In this document: positions 25,286 to 39,232 of the stretch, one piece after another
Position numbering within the stretch: position 1 is the stretch's first letter
Layout of the letters: each line of letters begins with the position of its first letter
Origin: Centrapalus pauciflorus
Taxonomy: Eukaryota; Streptophyta; Magnoliopsida; Asterales; Asteraceae
Direction of reading: 5' to 3'
DNA length: 64,000 bases
NCBI GenBank assembly: GCA_020465985.1
Contig: JAANYP010003850.1
Coordinates: forward strand, 1,426,001 to 1,490,000
Made by a program: the position numbers and the translations under genes
The notes under the pieces: generated by a model
Seen by the model: the letters and a program-made list of their open reading frames with translations, nothing else
Database searches by the model: none
What the model was told of the DNA's origin: nothing

Positions 25286-26041
25286 TTGAGGTTCTATGGG
25301 GCACCATATGCATCGGGAACCAAATGAGAACCAAAAATGCATTGCTTGTTTACAAATGATGCAATAAGGGTAATATTGGAATATTTTATTTGAAAAAATT
25401 AATTATTCTTTTAATTAATAGATTAGGATTAAAATAGGAAACTAAATCAATCACATTAACCATTCTCCATATATTATTCTCTCTCTCTCGCGCGCGCACA
25501 CACACACACAATCGACCGACGAGTTTGAGAAGACGATGATGAGATGAAGATGAAAATGATGCATCACATTGAACTCATGAACCTATGAACGTATACGATG
25601 TGAAGAAGACGAATACGAAGATGCACAGTATGAACACGATGATGCATAACCTGGTGCTCCATATGAACACGATGATGCATAACCCGGGAAAGATAAATAC
25701 GAAGATGCACAGTCAATGAAGATGATGAATGTTGGATTTTTGTTCAATTGGAATTTTTTAAATTTAGAAGTGCATTTTATAAATTTATTAGCATTTAATA
25801 CTTGATTATTGAATTAAATATTCAATCAATATAAATTTAATTTTGAGTTGACTTGATATATTATTTTTTCCGAAAATACCCTTATGCACATCTAATATGT
25901 AAATCGTGCATCATAATGCGTTCACAAATTTCATCTTTATGACCCTTTTGCCATTGTAATCTTAGCCATTCATTTTCTAGATCTAACGGTGTATATGGGT
26001 TCCTAAGTTGCACGATGCACACAGGTGCCCCATAGAACCTA

Positions 26042-26118
<77 letters not shown>

Positions 26119-26594
26119 CAAATATATATTTATCATATATACAAAAATTAAATACAAAAGTTTAAAATGGAAGCAAAAGAAAACAAATATAAAATCAAGC
26201 CTAACCTAACAAAATCCAGGAAATTCCTTTAATTTTTTATAAGAATAAATATAAATAAAAAATCCATGAAGAGAAAATAAAAAAATTATACTGTAAATAG
26301 ATTTGAAGAGAAAACTTCCATCCAAATCGAACTTATGAGAAGAACAGGAGTAGATATAGAAATAGAAATGGAATAGTGAAAGAAGCAAACCTTAGAAGAT
26401 CTGCTTAAGGATTTAGACAAGCGTAAAGCTGGAGACCAGGGCCGAGGAGTGGTGGCAGAGGCTGCCGGAGACAACAAAGCAGCGTCGGAACACCTCTCGG
26501 ATTGCGGTGGCGACACGTCTGTATCAGCCGTAGGCACATAAACACACAAATTAGAACCCAAAGCCATCTTCACTTTCCTCCATTTACTCCCCAT
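22090..26594 (-). CDS. RING-H2/VWA E3 ubiquitin ligase, WAV3-family relative (2 exons, 703 aa)
   Basis: Exon 1 is 26594-26391 (68 codons, MGSKWRKVKMALGSNLCVYV...SRSSK, donor AAG|GTTTGC). Exon 2 is 23997-22090 (635 codons plus TGA, acceptor TTTTCAG). Reading starts at ATG 26594 because the MGSKWRK N-terminus is typical of the closest plant homologues (Arabidopsis At3g54780 type); an ATG 24 bases upstream is less likely. The RING-H2 finger spans about residues 70-113 with ligands C70, C73, C90, H92, H95, C98, C110 and C113. A von Willebrand A domain follows, with the metal-site motif DISGS at 261-265 and LSDGQDTY further on, then a C-terminal VWA-interacting region. Family members (WAV3, WAVH1, EDA40) are E3 ligases, and WAV3 acts in root gravitropism; this paralogue's own role is unproven. 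All key residues are intact. Confidence 0.93.
25241..26116. mobile_element. TIR element bounded by (TA)n, in the RING-VWA intron
   Basis: The element at about 25284-26045 (762 bp) has inverted ends of roughly 27 bp: left GAGGTTCTATGGGGCACC, right GGTGCCCCATAGAACCTA. It is bounded on the left by (AT)n at 25241-25283 and on the right by (TA)n at 26046-26116. No coding region. Inside are GATGATGCATAAC-type repeats and a (CT)n/(CG)n/(CA)n patch at 25480-25510. The arrangement resembles microsatellite-targeting elements such as rice Micron; the homology is not tested. Confidence 0.7.
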
Positions 26595-27403
26595 TTCTTC
26601 ACCAAAAAAAACAGCCAAAAATCCTTGGGAAACCCTAATTAAGAGGTGTTGAAGGTTACGACTAAATAGAGGTTTGATGCAGAAGAGAAGACAATGAATG
26701 ATGTTTGTACATTTATATGTGTTTACTCTTCTTCCTGTTGGCGGGCATTTATTGAATTTGAGAGAGAGAAAGAGAGAGATTTTGGGGAAGACGAATGCTC
26801 CTCTATTTCTATTTTCTTTTTATGGGGGATTTTGTTGACCTTTGTGTGTGGAATGCGACAAAAACTTTAGGTAAAATTCGCATGTTTTGTTTTAATTATT
26901 TTTTAAGGGTTGATAATCTAATATCAAAAAAACACTATCGAACTTTTTAATTTTTACGATTAAAGTTTTAATTTTTTTTAATTATACCTAGCAAGCAACT
27001 ATGATTTTTTTCACCATGTTAACGTTGGAAAAAACTCACTATCTTTCATCATTTTAACATTTAAGTTTCTAAACCTTTTTTTTACTAATTAAGTTTTACC
27101 GGCTCATCTGGTAGTTGTAGATTTAAACAAAAAAAAAAATTTAACGAATTAACTGCATAAACGATGAATGTTTATTGGGTTTCAAATATTAACCATTTTT
27201 TATTATAAAAATGTATGCTATTATTATTATGTGTAGTTTTAATTTTCAGTAGTGCATTTTCTTTATAAAAAATAGGGCTATGATCAAGCGATAAAGATTT
27301 TTTAATTCTTTTGAAAGATAAAAAGACAAGATATCATCTAATCTAACAAAACACATAGTTTTCTCTCTTTTAAATATATTTAAAACTTTTTTTATTAGGT
27401 TAC
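26595..27403 (-). promoter_or_regulatory. 5' flank of the RING-VWA gene
   Basis: Directly upstream of the start codon. A purine run (plus GAGAGAGAAAGAGAGAGA, about 26762-26780) reads as a CT-rich tract on the coding strand, common in plant 5' UTRs and core promoters. Beyond about 26850 the DNA is AT-rich and featureless. Confidence 0.35.
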
Positions 27404-27706
27404 TTAGGTGTTGTTTGTTTTTTAAGATGTTGATGTCTGCGGGTTGCAAACTTAGCTGTAGAAATCTGCGACCAGAAGAGGTGGCCTAATGGTCTGCAGA
27501 CGTCCGAAGATGCGGGAAGACGTCCGCAGACGCGGGAAGACGTTCGCATACACCAGAAGACGTCCGCAGACGATGCGGAAGACGTCCGCAGACGCGGGAG
27601 ACGCAAAAAAACAAACACACTTTTATATAAAACGTCTTCCCGCGTCTTCGAGTTCGCAAACATAAGAGGTTCGAAGATCTTCTAACAAAAAACAAACAAG
27701 GCTTTA
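27404..27706. mobile_element. Tourist-like MITE with internal 20-bp tandem array
   Basis: The body at 27407-27703 starts GGTGTTGTTTGTTTTTTAA and ends AAAAACAAACAAGGCT. TTA is duplicated at 27404-27406 and 27704-27706. Between about 27495 and 27604 the unit AGACGTCCGCAGACGCGGGA (20 bp) occurs about five times with variants. The related copy at 42129-42344 has only about one unit, so the array expanded after the copies split. The frames read through it are not genes. Confidence 0.75.
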
Positions 27707-30700
27707 CTAACTTCTTTTTCCTTTTAAGAAATTATATTGTTATTTTATCTCTTAACCATAGCCATAAGAGTTCTAGTTAGAACATACAAATAGTTTTTCA
27801 TATCAAAATGGGCATGTTGTTAAAAAGTTGATTCGAATAATTTTGAAAACTTCAATTTGAATCGATAATTCTAATGTTATTAGTGTTTTCTTGATCCAGC
27901 TATTAGTTAATTTATCTCAAGACTGAAAATACAGCAATTATAACACTTAGGTGTTTGTTTTTTAAAAGGTTAATGTTTGCAATCTCTGAACTTGACTATA
28001 AAAGTCTTTAATTTGTAAATAGAATATTGTATTTTTTTTTAAATCTAAAAAATTGTCTATGATAGTTTACTTTAAATTTTTTTTTATCAAAAAACTTACA
28101 TAGTTGAATTTATATGGGAAATAAATTTAACGAAAAAAAACAAAATATATAATTTCAATTTTCAAATCGAATTTATATGAGAGGAGATGATGTTTTCTTT
28201 AATAAAATAAAAAAATTACACGAGAATGTTGGAAGCTCCAAAACACACCCTTTTCATTAACATATTCGAATGAAAGACGGCATGACAATGAACGAATTAA
28301 ATCCTATAATCAAACTCAAATCGAAGCAGTACTCAAATCTGGAATGTCAAGCAGTGACAGCCCTAGGAGGCCATATGGACTACCCCCATGACATCACATC
28401 ATAGATAAACATTAATTTTTCAGTCAAATAAATAATATACTAAACTCTGTTATGTTATTCAATGTTCATATACACATCATCAAAGTGTGGACCATAGTTA
28501 TGGATTCGTCATTTATATAATATAAATAGTTAAATACTTAATTTTTTCTTTGTTCGAAGTCAATGGCAAAAATCATAATTTTAAAAGACGAGGACAACGA
28601 AATAAAAAAACTTAACAAGTGACAGAAGAATATTATTATCAAACAGTTTGTTTAACTTATCAATAAGATAAATTTGGTCTAATTTTCTAATTACAATTCA
28701 AGAAGCGGTTAAACCCCTTTAAAAAACAATACATTGTATTTTTTTTTTTAAAGATATAATTTTTCTGCCTCGTCAAGAATATGAAAATGCTAAAGACCAA
28801 CTCTAATGACTTGGCCAACAAATCAGGGCAACAACGGATTTGAAACAAATCTATTTTAAACCCATCCAAAGCAAACCTGAACAAACTTGCAGATCTCCCA
28901 TCTTTTTTTACTCTTCGTTCAATCCACAAAAGAATCCCAATAATAGTATTTGTCGTTCTGTTTTGAAATCGAAAAGTAAGCATAGATGTTGCATTTGACC
29001 ATCTTTTGTTTTCTTTGGGGTTTGACATTTGATAATTGATACCCCCATTAAACATTTTCTAAAATTCGATTATATTCATAAATACTTATTCGTTTCTAGC
29101 TAGATTTGGTCTTTATACAAATCGTACAATATAATGAATATGAATATTTCTTTTGTCATAAGGAAATTAAATAGTTACCATTCACATTATTTATATAAAA
29201 ACATTGATTAAACGTATAAATTATAATCAAAAGTATTAATAACTTATAGTGTCTGTTGAGTAAAAACTAGTTGGACCTGTAACTTATGGTAGCTGGAGCT
29301 GGTAGTTATAGTAGTTGCAATTTTTATTAATAGAGGGTTTTGATAAAGTAACTGAAACATATAAAATGACATAAAAGTACGTATTGAAGTTTTGAGGTGT
29401 GAAATAGTCAGCGTAACAGATATTTTATTTATAATGATCTATTTTTATTCTTTTACAAAATTTTTACATGACTTGAAAAAATTGTTTGAAAAGTATTACA
29501 AAAATATTGGTACCCCTAGCTTATAATTATAACTAACGTATTACGTGAATATTTTTAATAAAAGTAATTAGTTGTATTTATCATTTACTTTTCTATAATA
29601 ATAATTTGTATTAATCAAAAACGACTGAAAATATAGTAAGTAAAATAATACAATGATCAAGTATAAAAGTTAATCTGACCATGTTCAAAAGGTCATCTTA
29701 AAATATAGACTAATGGTACAATAAACGAAGTTTAGAGACCAAAGTTATAATTTTCTGCGACTCACAAGATCGTTTATCCCATGTAAGTTTTTTTGGATGA
29801 AATTTGTGTCTATTTTTTTTTTAATATATATGAAAAAATAGTTGAGAACTTGAGATTAATTCGTCCCACATGCGTAATGGCGTGTTTTACATTATATTTT
29901 ATATATATTATATATCAAGAAAATAATTTATAATTAAACATAATGTGAAATTGACCAAAAACATGTATTTATGCAACAAGTTACGAATTTATTAATATGG
30001 TTGCTCGTGTCATTAAAATTAATTGTTTATTGAGGATGGATGGATTATGATGGATAGGAAGGATGTCCATGACCGACATTGTACATGGCTCCTATCATTA
30101 TACTTGGTCATGGATGATGTACTACTACTTTTTCTCTATTTTAATCCATTATAAAATAATATTTAATCATATTATCAACCATGATATTGCTTCTAGAAAT
30201 GATTAAGATCAACCCTAATCTCCACTAGCGTAACAAATTGAACTATATGAGGATGAATATTATAAGTTAATTTCATGATAAATAAGAACATCAAATGTCA
30301 CGTGTGATTAACTCTTCATTTTTTCGGAAAAAATAAATACAGCTTATTATTATGAAAACAATAAAAGATAAATCAATTTATTATCTTTTAAAAAGAAAAA
30401 TACACTTTATAATTTTTTTAATCTATAAATAATGAAGGATAAATACAAACCATATAAAAAACATGACTTCTTGTCATCCTAAAATTTAATCCTTCTCTGT
30501 TAACTTTTCTTAAAACAATCATTGTATCATTTAAAACCTTAAATTTTTGGTTAATGAATTTATTAATAAAAAGTTAGCAACATCTACCGTATTCCAGTAA
30601 GCTTTGGCCTCCTTTTTAGGTGATTTTCACTTCATGGTGAACGATTCTAGGTTCAACGATTTTCATTTTTTGATGTTTTGATTTGGTATTTTTTAGATCT

Positions 30701-32049
30701 ATCAATCCTACATATGTGGACCTATTGATTTCTAGATATATCGAGTTCAAATTGTTTTAAATTTGGTAATGAATTACCTTGAAGTACATCTAACTTTGTC
30801 TCTTTTAATTATTAGAAACCTTTCTATTTGGGTTTTCATGGTTAATTCTATGTGTTTTGATTAGGGTTCTAGATCCTTTAGTTTTTTAGGATTTTATATG
30901 TTTTGATTTGGGATCTAGATCATTTGATTTTTAGAGGAATAGAGGTAGGAGAAAGAACTAAAAAGATTTCACGCTTTGATTTTATGTTAGATTCTAAATC
31001 AAGTTTTGGCTTCAATTCTAATCTTGATTTCCGGCTTTGGTTTCTTGAACGTCAAAGGCGATGAATATCTAGCAGTCATTGGTAATGAGTGGCAAAGTGA
31101 TAAGCAACACTTTATTGTGGTTTGTACAACGAAGGTATAAAAATGTATTATTATTAGAGTTGATGAAGGTGGCGATGGTTTCGTTTGAGATGAACTTTCG
31201 TCATTAGAAATGATGAGATGGACTTTTGCTGGAAATCACCATTTATGATTTTAATATTTATGTAATTCTCTAGATGCTGATAATAAATCTTAAACACTTC
31301 ATTTTTAAATGAAAAATAATCTTAGGGACCAAACATGTAGTTTTTAAAAGGATAATAGGATATAATGGTCATATTGAACTATTTAACAAAAAAATGATTA
31401 ACTTAACCATGAATTGAAGTAAATCATAGAGATGGACCATATAATTTACTCTTAAAAATATTATTAGTCAAGAAAATTTATGGTGGGAACTTTGTACAAG
31501 TATACTAGACTTTTGTGGTACGTACGAAATTGAAAAGTTTCAGAAACATGTCATGTAGTACTTAGTTTACTTGAAAAGTAACTCAAGTATATATAAGTAA
31601 GTTTAAATTGCTAGTTTATGATGAAAGGAAAAAAAAAAAAAAAAAACAAACACATGGAATGAATATTTAAAAGTGGAAAACACGCACGTGCACATGTGTG
31701 ATGATTGTTCTGTGTTTGTTGATATGCTTAGTCAACCATATTGACATTAGCATGCATCATCATCATTATCATTTCATGCCTGTCCTGTCCGCTTTACATC
31801 ACACCCAATCTCCATGGTAAAATTTGGATTACAGGATTTTGATATATCAGAATTTAAATATAACAGTATTTAAGAATAACAGCATTCAAAATTGACAGAA
31901 TTTAAATCATGTCATGTGTTTGGTTAGCAGGATTTCAAATTCAATTATTTGTAAAATCTTGTTTATTTGTAAATGTGTCAAAATGATATGGGTAAAGCAG
32001 GTAGATATATAAGAAGTCAGGTAAGGTATGTTAAAAAATAAGCAAGATG
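27707..32049. other. Long AT-rich stretch, no host gene
   Basis: I see no gene with support. A decayed relative of the 27.4-kb MITE starts near 27950 (GGTGTTTGTTTTTTAAAAGG). A 122-codon minus-strand frame at 28687-29055 has no recognisable motif. A homopolymer A tract lies near 31630-31646. Confidence 0.4.
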
Positions 32050-32225
32050 TAGACAGGTAGGGGTAGGGTAGGGTAGGCATGGTAGCCTGGCAAGTAAGGG
32101 TGGGTGGATGGGTAGGTAGGGTTTGCTGGGATGGGATGGGATGTGAAAGGATAGTGTGGGATGGGTGTGTATGGGTAGATGTGGGTAAGGTATGATAGAT
32201 GATGGTAGGATATGATGTGTATTTG
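32050..32225. repeat. G-rich degenerate GGGTAGG/GGATGGG tract
   Basis: The plus strand is strongly G-biased with recurring GGTAGGGTAGGG, GGGTGGATGGGTAGG and GGGATGGGATGGGATG words. Period is irregular. The sequence following it (ACCAAACGCCACCTAAA, about 32266) resembles a Tourist-type right end, but no matching left end was found. Confidence 0.6.
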
Positions 32226-35200
32226 GTGAAATGAAAATCTCACAAGTTTCTCTGAAATCTCACAAACCAAACGCCACCTAAATTAATTCCACTCTAAAAT
32301 TTTTGTTTGACAAACCATTTTCTTCAAATAAACACTACTTGATTTAGTTTTTGAGATAGATTTAAGCTTCAATTAATGACAAAGTTATCTTTATTGACCA
32401 GTTGTACACTATTTATTTTTTGATTTAATTATTTCTTAACTTGTCTTTTTATATCATTTTTATACATAGGAGCTCCAGCTACATAGCCAAACACACATAT
32501 ATTAACAAATACTCTAGCTACTATGTGTGTTTAGAAAATATCGATACCGAAAAGCAAAAAAACTGTTCCGATTTTGAGGTTAACACTGAGCCGGATTTTT
32601 CTATTATTATCGGTTTTGTTAATCGACCGGAAAAACCTTCGGTTTCAGTTTAAGTTCACGACTTTGATGACGGATGGTTAACCGAAAAACAAAAAAATTT
32701 GATTTTATATATTTTAACTTTTAGGCCTATAAATATTAACATTTATCTCAACAATAATTTAAACTTTTAACTCATTATTATTCTACATTAAATTCTAAAT
32801 CCAAAACAACGAAAAACTATATTATTTTAGAAAGACTAGATAATTTATTGTTCTATTAGATTTTTAAAGATAATATTCAATCTTTTATAAATAATTTATA
32901 GATAATTTATAGTTTTACTATTTACTTCTATTATTTTGGAATTTTAAGGTATTTGGAAACTAATTGTTGCAGTTTTTTAATTTAATAATTAATTTATTAC
33001 ATAAAAATGGTTAATTGGTTAACCTACTAACTGAACCGAAAGAATCAATTAACTGATTATCGATTTTTTTGGTTTAAGTTTAGGTTCACGAAATCATTGA
33101 ACTGATATCTCCGGTTAATCATCCCAAATGCAATTTCAATTCAGTTAAACTAACATGAACACCCCTACAAGCTACAAGCTCATGATATACTCTTCAAATC
33201 CAAATAAAAGCTCAAGCTAAAACATACTTGTGTCAAGCTAAAACTACCCCAAAAGGTCGTTTTTAGTTATTTCTTAATAATGATAAAAATAAGATAGTTG
33301 GTTTCTCACATGTTATTTTTTTTAAAGACAAAAATTTTATTGCAACGAAAGCACAAATACAGGAGGTGAAAAATCTAAAATGTATAGATTCAATACCGAT
33401 CTAGATCTAATTGACAACAATCAAAAATAGTATACATGCTGCAAAATCAATCACAAGGATTTGAAGTAAACGGATTTGAATATCAAAAAGCATCTCTATA
33501 TGGTTTTGTTTAGACAAAGACAACCTTATTCCTATAAAACCATACACGGGTTCTCACATACGATTGGCTAAAATTGTAACCATATTTGTGATCAAAAGTC
33601 ATCAATCGTCTTCAAATTCACAACCATTTGATGAAGAATATATTTGGAAAATAAAATACAACTGATTTTACAACAAAAATAAAAAAGAAAAGTACATATT
33701 TACATAAAAATAAATTGATCAATTATTAATTAAGAACATTCTGTTAGTAAATTTTTATAAGACCTTATATTACATGTATGAGTTTGTTTGGGAAAAAGCT
33801 AAATGGAGCTGAAGTTTATAACTAGAGCCTAGAGGAGCTAGAACCAAAGTTTATAGCTGAAGCTTATGTTAATAAATGTGTTTGGTAAAATAGGTGGAAC
33901 ATATAAAATAACATAAAAACAAATATAAATAAACAGATAAACAAATTATAATTATAATTAATTAATATTATTTTAATATTTTTTGTATTTTTAAACTCAT
34001 CTACTTCTAAAACATAGTTGATATAGTTTATGATTTAAGAGTTTATGGTTTCAATAACCATATGTGTATTTTATTTTATTTTATTTTATAGTAATATACT
34101 TATAAGCCTTCTTGGTTCAATTGGTGTACTAATCCAGGAATTTGATTAGGTTACTCTCATGGAGTCTCTTTATCTTATTTGGGTTGGCAGGTAGTAATTG
34201 TAGAATAGTATGTCTCGGTCATTTTTGAGTCATTTTTATCAGATTATTCTGTGTAGAATCTGATCCTCTAAATTTTTTCACTTTGTGTTTGTTTTTGATT
34301 TAGTGTTGCAATAATGTTTGATAAAAAAACCTTAACATATATATTTGTTTGAGGTGAAATTTATACATATAGGAGTAAATCAAGTGACAACAGACACTAA
34401 GGAGTACGGATGTGTATCAGGTTTTGACTATTAAATGCACGAACTCGATAGAAGCAGTTACCAATGGTTTGTTTTTTGTTATGGTTTTTATATATCTGCA
34501 TTCAAGTTTTGATTTTTCTATTTTGGTTTTGATTTGAGTTGATATTATATTTGTTGGTGAAGTATAGAAAAATCGGAACCAGAATCATCCTATCCAATTC
34601 CCTATGCAATAGTTTTCAATTTTGATAATTCTATACGCACACCTCCTCAATTGCTAATCACACACACATTTTCTTAATGTGAGAGGAGATTACTTTAATA
34701 ATTGGGTCTCACGTCATTTATTTAAAATTATGTGAGTAAGGAGTGTGTGATTAGTATAAATTAAGGAGAGGTAAGCGTACATATCCTTCAAGTTTTTGGG
34801 TGGTCGTCCAATTTGAAACGGCTAAGCTGCACACCCTAAGACTAAGGAGAAGCTATAGGTGCTTCTTTTCTTATGGTTTCGTTTTTTTTATTTCACCCTT
34901 TATCAAATATCGCAAGACTCAGTTCTTTTATATATCTATCCTTAACCCAAAATACGATTGCAAAAGAATACCATCCCAAAATGACGAAGGCTCCAACTTT
35001 AATTGACTGAATAGAGTGGCATTGCTGAACTACCAAACCGATCATATGACCGTTAAGGATATCGCCTAAACAAAGTTTGGCAAAAGAAATAAAAAAAACT
35101 ATATAACTCTATCAACTTTCCATATTTTTTATTTTTATTTTACTAAAAAAAATTAGAGAACTGAAATTTATACTAAACTCAATATTTATCATTTTTCATT

Positions 35201-36161
35201 AAGTATATAAGGTTTTCCTCTCCAGATAAAAAAAAAACTTGTAAATATTACACGATTTTATTCTCTTGATGCCACCGTATCAAATGTCCCCTATAGGTTA
35301 ATAATCGTTTTCATTTATAATGGATTTTATTTATCTATTTATTTATTGGAAAAATTACCAATAAAGGTAATATAACTTACAAAATTTGATAATAAAGGTT
35401 TTGTAAAAAAAAATTGGTCAAGAAAGATAATGTAAAATTCTATTTTAGCCAACAAATGACATGAAATTCAATTTTTAGGCCAAAAAAGATAATCAAACAT
35501 TATTCATTTACCAAAAATGAAGCATAAATTTAAAATTTACATTCTTAATTGGTCATCAATACCTTGTTTTTGTCAAATTTCAGTTTTATGTTATCTTTCT
35601 TTGTTTAAAAGATTTCACATTACATTTAACGTCAATTTTTGTATTTTATGTTATATTTCTTGGTAATTTGCCCTTATTTATTTTACAAATAATTTGAAAG
35701 CAATATGTCTTATAGACATTCAATTTTTTCTAATTCTGTCCTACTTATGTGAAAGTCTTTTTTTTTGGTACTGTAGTACTTTAAAATATATTCAAATTTG
35801 ATGATTATCATCTTTAAAATGTCATTAAAAGACTAAAAAAAGTACACAAGAATTGCTGCAAAATGTCAATAAAAAGATAGTAACAGTGTCATTAAAAATC
35901 AAATCAACCAATCTTAAACCAAACTTTCAAAATATAATGACTTCTATAACTTTTGTTGATTGCAAATTTGCAGCTGTTTATTATGTGGCACAGAGAAGGA
36001 AACAAGTCATCATCTTTTCATTGCATGCAATTAGGTAAAATTGATGTGATGTAACATTGGAAGTTGATGGAATGCTAATTTGCATGATATGAGTTCACCG
36101 GATATGGTGGCTGAATGAAAAGCAAGCTACTCGGGTTGCAAAATTAAAGCAAAGCCGTTAC
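32226..36161. other. AT-rich intergenic with decayed MITE pieces
   Basis: No gene. At about 35346-35675 the ends GGAAAAATTACCAATAAAGG and TTCTTGGTAATTTGCCC are weakly inverted, suggesting an old MITE. Near 33790-33900 (GTTTGGGAAAAAGCTAAATG) a fragment resembles the 41.6-kb element. Neither is certain. Confidence 0.35.
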
Positions 36162-36296
36162 TTTTTTTTTTTTTTGAACGGCAAACTATCTACTTTACCC
36201 CTAAACTACATCTTTGCCTCAAATGAGGACTTCAAAACTTACTTTCGTCACCTAAATTCAAACTTGCCTCCAACCGTAGTCGAACCCATTACATGA
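36162..36296 (-). mobile_element. tRNA-derived SINE, 5'-truncated
   Basis: On the minus strand it reads GGGTTCGACTACGGTTGGAG (a pol III B-box, GGTTCGA), then GGCAAGTTTGAATTTAGGTG, ..., GATAGTTTGCCGTTC and an A tail (plus-strand T run 36162-36175). The body aligns by eye with the intact SINE at 39245-39421. The A-box end is missing or unrecognisable. Confidence 0.7.
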
Positions 36297-36506
36297 CATC
36301 TGCTAATTTATTGTAGTTTGGAAAAATCGAGTCAGAATGACTGATGGATCAAAAAGAAAAAAAATGCAGAGACATAGGTATAGAAATTATAGATGTTGGA
36401 TTTCAAATATGCTTTCTCTGTTTATGTAATTTGTAGGTTGTAGAGTTTAGCTCTTTCTTGACATTTGTTTGGTGGTTAAAAGTTTTTAATAAAAATTGTT
36501 TTTTTA

Positions 36507-36813
36507 GGGTTTATTATGAAAAAAACCAACATGTTTTCACGTTTTTTGCATTTTCGTCCCTTCATGTTATTTTTTCCCATAAAAAACCTCAAGTTATTCT
36601 TTTCTTATTCGTTTAGTGAAATTTTGGACATTAGACCCCGGTTATAATTTTTGAACCGGGTTTTAAAAACTTGAAAAACCGGGTTTTAATGTCCAAATTT
36701 TCACTAAACCAATAAGAAAAGAATAATTTGAGGTTTTTTATGAAAAAAATAACATGGAGGGACGAAAACGCAAAAACCGTGAAAACATGTTAGTTTTCTT
36801 TCATAATAAACCC
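36507..36813. mobile_element. Foldback MITE family A, copy 3
   Basis: Full-length copy, GGGTTTATTATG...CATAATAAACCC, with the CCCCGGTTATAA...AACCGGG loop. Flanks share TTTTTTTA directly adjoining both tips (an 8-base match within T-rich flanks, so weaker evidence than for copies 1 and 2). Confidence 0.8.
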
Positions 36814-37689
36814 TTTTTTTAAATAAAGGAAAATGATGTCAAATAATTATATACTTTCAGTTTGTACATATTTTTCTAGTATATCTTTTTTGTGTTCACA
36901 TTTGTTAGTTAAACTTAAAAAAAAAATTAATTAGGTAGCTAGTCAATATACTAGCTTGTCAATAAAGATAGTCGTTTATACAAGATATTATTTCATTGCC
37001 TAGAATTTCCAGTCGGTCCGCTTAATATAAATAAAATACCACCAATTTATTTTAACCAACTAGAGTCAACTTCTTAAACCGATTTTGTTCCAATGCTCTA
37101 TCAAAATCCAACTTTTATTGCTTAACTTTTGATTATTTATACTCTATTTAAAAACAACATATAAATTAGCACAAAAATACATATGTCTGTTGTGCAAAGA
37201 ATATGTATACAAACTTAACCAAAACAACATATAAATTTAAAATAATCAGTCAACTAATGTAAATGTATTAACATTACTACTTGTTACCATCATTCTTTTA
37301 CACTCATCCTCTTTGTTAAAGGGGTGGTTGTATTCATAACAGATTTATAAAGATGCATTTAGAAAATAAAAGAGAGAATACCACTCGATTTAGAAGATAG
37401 AAAAGTATAAAAGAGAAATGAAAGATACGTTTATACGTAACGTGTAAGAATGATCTGAATGGATGTAAATAGAATCGTCTTTGTTAAAAATATGGACCAA
37501 GATATTTCTTATACACAAGTCAATTAAAAACAAACTATAATAATATTCAAAAGGGTATATGTTAGTTCTTTGGAGAAAAATGTGAGGAAATTATGACAAA
37601 AGCTTATATATAACCATTAATGTAATGTCAAGTATAAATTAAAATTATGATATATACATGACATATGTAGGCACCATTTAGAATATATA
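36814..37689. other. AT-rich intergenic
   Basis: No supported feature. Confidence 0.4.
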
Positions 37690-38150
37690 AAAGTAGGGTC
37701 GAGTTTCATAGAATCCCAGATTAGATTGGAGTACTGAAGTATCATATTAATATACATGTTCATTACGATAAAATGTTAAATTTCATGTAAAATTGTAATA
37801 TACATATGTTTAAAATTACATTTTGATTGACTAGTTCACATCATTTACTTGTTTATTATAACTAAATGTTTAATTTGATGCAAAATTGCGATATATACGA
37901 TGCACATGTTCATGCATATTTCACATTTGAACATATGCATGTTGTTATTTTGCATGAAATTTAGTATTTTGTCATAATGAATATGTAAATGATATAAACT
38001 AGTCACTAATTATACATTTAAACATGTGTATATTATAGTTTACATGAAATTTAACATTTTATCATATTGTTATTTAAACATGAAATTTAATATGATACTC
38101 CAGTACATCAATAAAAGATGACACTCCATGAATCTTGAACCTATAAAAGT
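37690..38150. mobile_element. Foldback element family D, copy 1
   Basis: The left arm (GGGTCGAGTTTCATAGAATC ... GGAGTACTGAAGTATCATA) pairs imperfectly with the right arm read in reverse (AGGTTCAAGATTCATGGAGT ... TGGAGTATCATA). Inside, ACATGT...CATGAAATTTA and its complement alternate repeatedly. A related stretch at about 40650-41010 starts GTTGAGTTTCATGGAATATT. Confidence 0.5.
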
Positions 38151-38737
38151 AATCTCTTGCTAACGCATTTTGAATACTTTATCATAAAAACTAAGTATTG
38201 ACCTTTTTTATTAAATTTATTATTATAATTTATCACGTATGATAAGAAGATATAATACACAAATTTACAATTAAATATATTTATGAAAATGATTACATGA
38301 AAGATATATATAGTTTTATGATTATCGTTACATTAAAATATTTTATATTATAATCAAAAAACATTGTAACACTCCTAATTATTATTTTAAAATAAGGGTT
38401 ATACACATGAATGACATGATTATGCAACAAAGTTTTTTCTTTTCATTAATTTATGCAACAAGAAAATTTTGATATGTTTTATGCAATAACGCTTGATTTT
38501 TTTATCAGTTTATACCACATTAGTTTATTGACCCATGTAATACGTAGTGAAGTGTTTTAATAATATATGCAACATAACTTGATACGAACTACAAAATTGA
38601 TGTTTATGAAACCAAATTTAAGATAAGTTGTTAGCAAACCCAAATGTGATTGCATTAATTGGTAAAAGTTTTAAAAATGATTCCATTAAATATACGATCG
38701 ATGAATAAATTTGGCAACAAATTTACATATGATTGTA
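38151..38737. other. AT-rich intergenic with a TAGTTTATTGACCC tip
   Basis: Near 38511 the sequence TTAGTTTATTGACCCATGTA matches the tip of the element at 3349-3911, but no partner end was found. No gene. Confidence 0.35.
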
Positions 38738-38820
38738 GTAGGGGTGAGCGACGAGAGTCGAACCCGTGATCTTTCACTTACATATTAACACTCTTACCAA
38801 ATGGACTAAACCCATTGGTT
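38738..38820 (-). mobile_element. tRNA-derived SINE, 5' half only
   Basis: On the minus strand it reads TGGGTTTAGTCCATTTGGTA (A-box-like), then GATCACGGGTTCGACTCTCG (B-box GGTTCGA). This matches the head of the SINE at 39245 (GTTTAGCCCGTTTGGTATGA ... TCACGGGTTCGACTACCG). The downstream body and A tail are absent. Confidence 0.65.
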
Positions 38821-39232
38821 GTTTTGTGGCCTATAAAAAACGACATGATAGGTTCTAGGCCCATTAGACAACAACCAATAGACATATAGATGTATGCATA
38901 CATGGAGTGGTGAAAGAATCTCTCCAATTTCTTTTATGATTGTTTGAAAATAATATTAATAATAACAATGGCATCAAATGATTCACTTGGATTCTTATTG
39001 GTAAACTCAACCCAAGAATCATGGCCAAGTTTATCTCAATTTTTGTCCATCAAGTGCACTGCACTACTAGTACTACCCATCATGCCCATTACATACATAC
39101 ATGCATCATACTAGCTAGCTATCACCATCACCATGCATCATGCTTCTCAAACTCATATACATGGATCATATTCATCATATATTGAATAATCCATTAATGT
39201 CATCAACAAAGGTATGATATATCACATGATAG

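Noticed and set aside
28687..29055. 122-codon minus-strand frame
   Set aside because: No recognisable domain, no splice or promoter context, AT-rich; chance frame likely.
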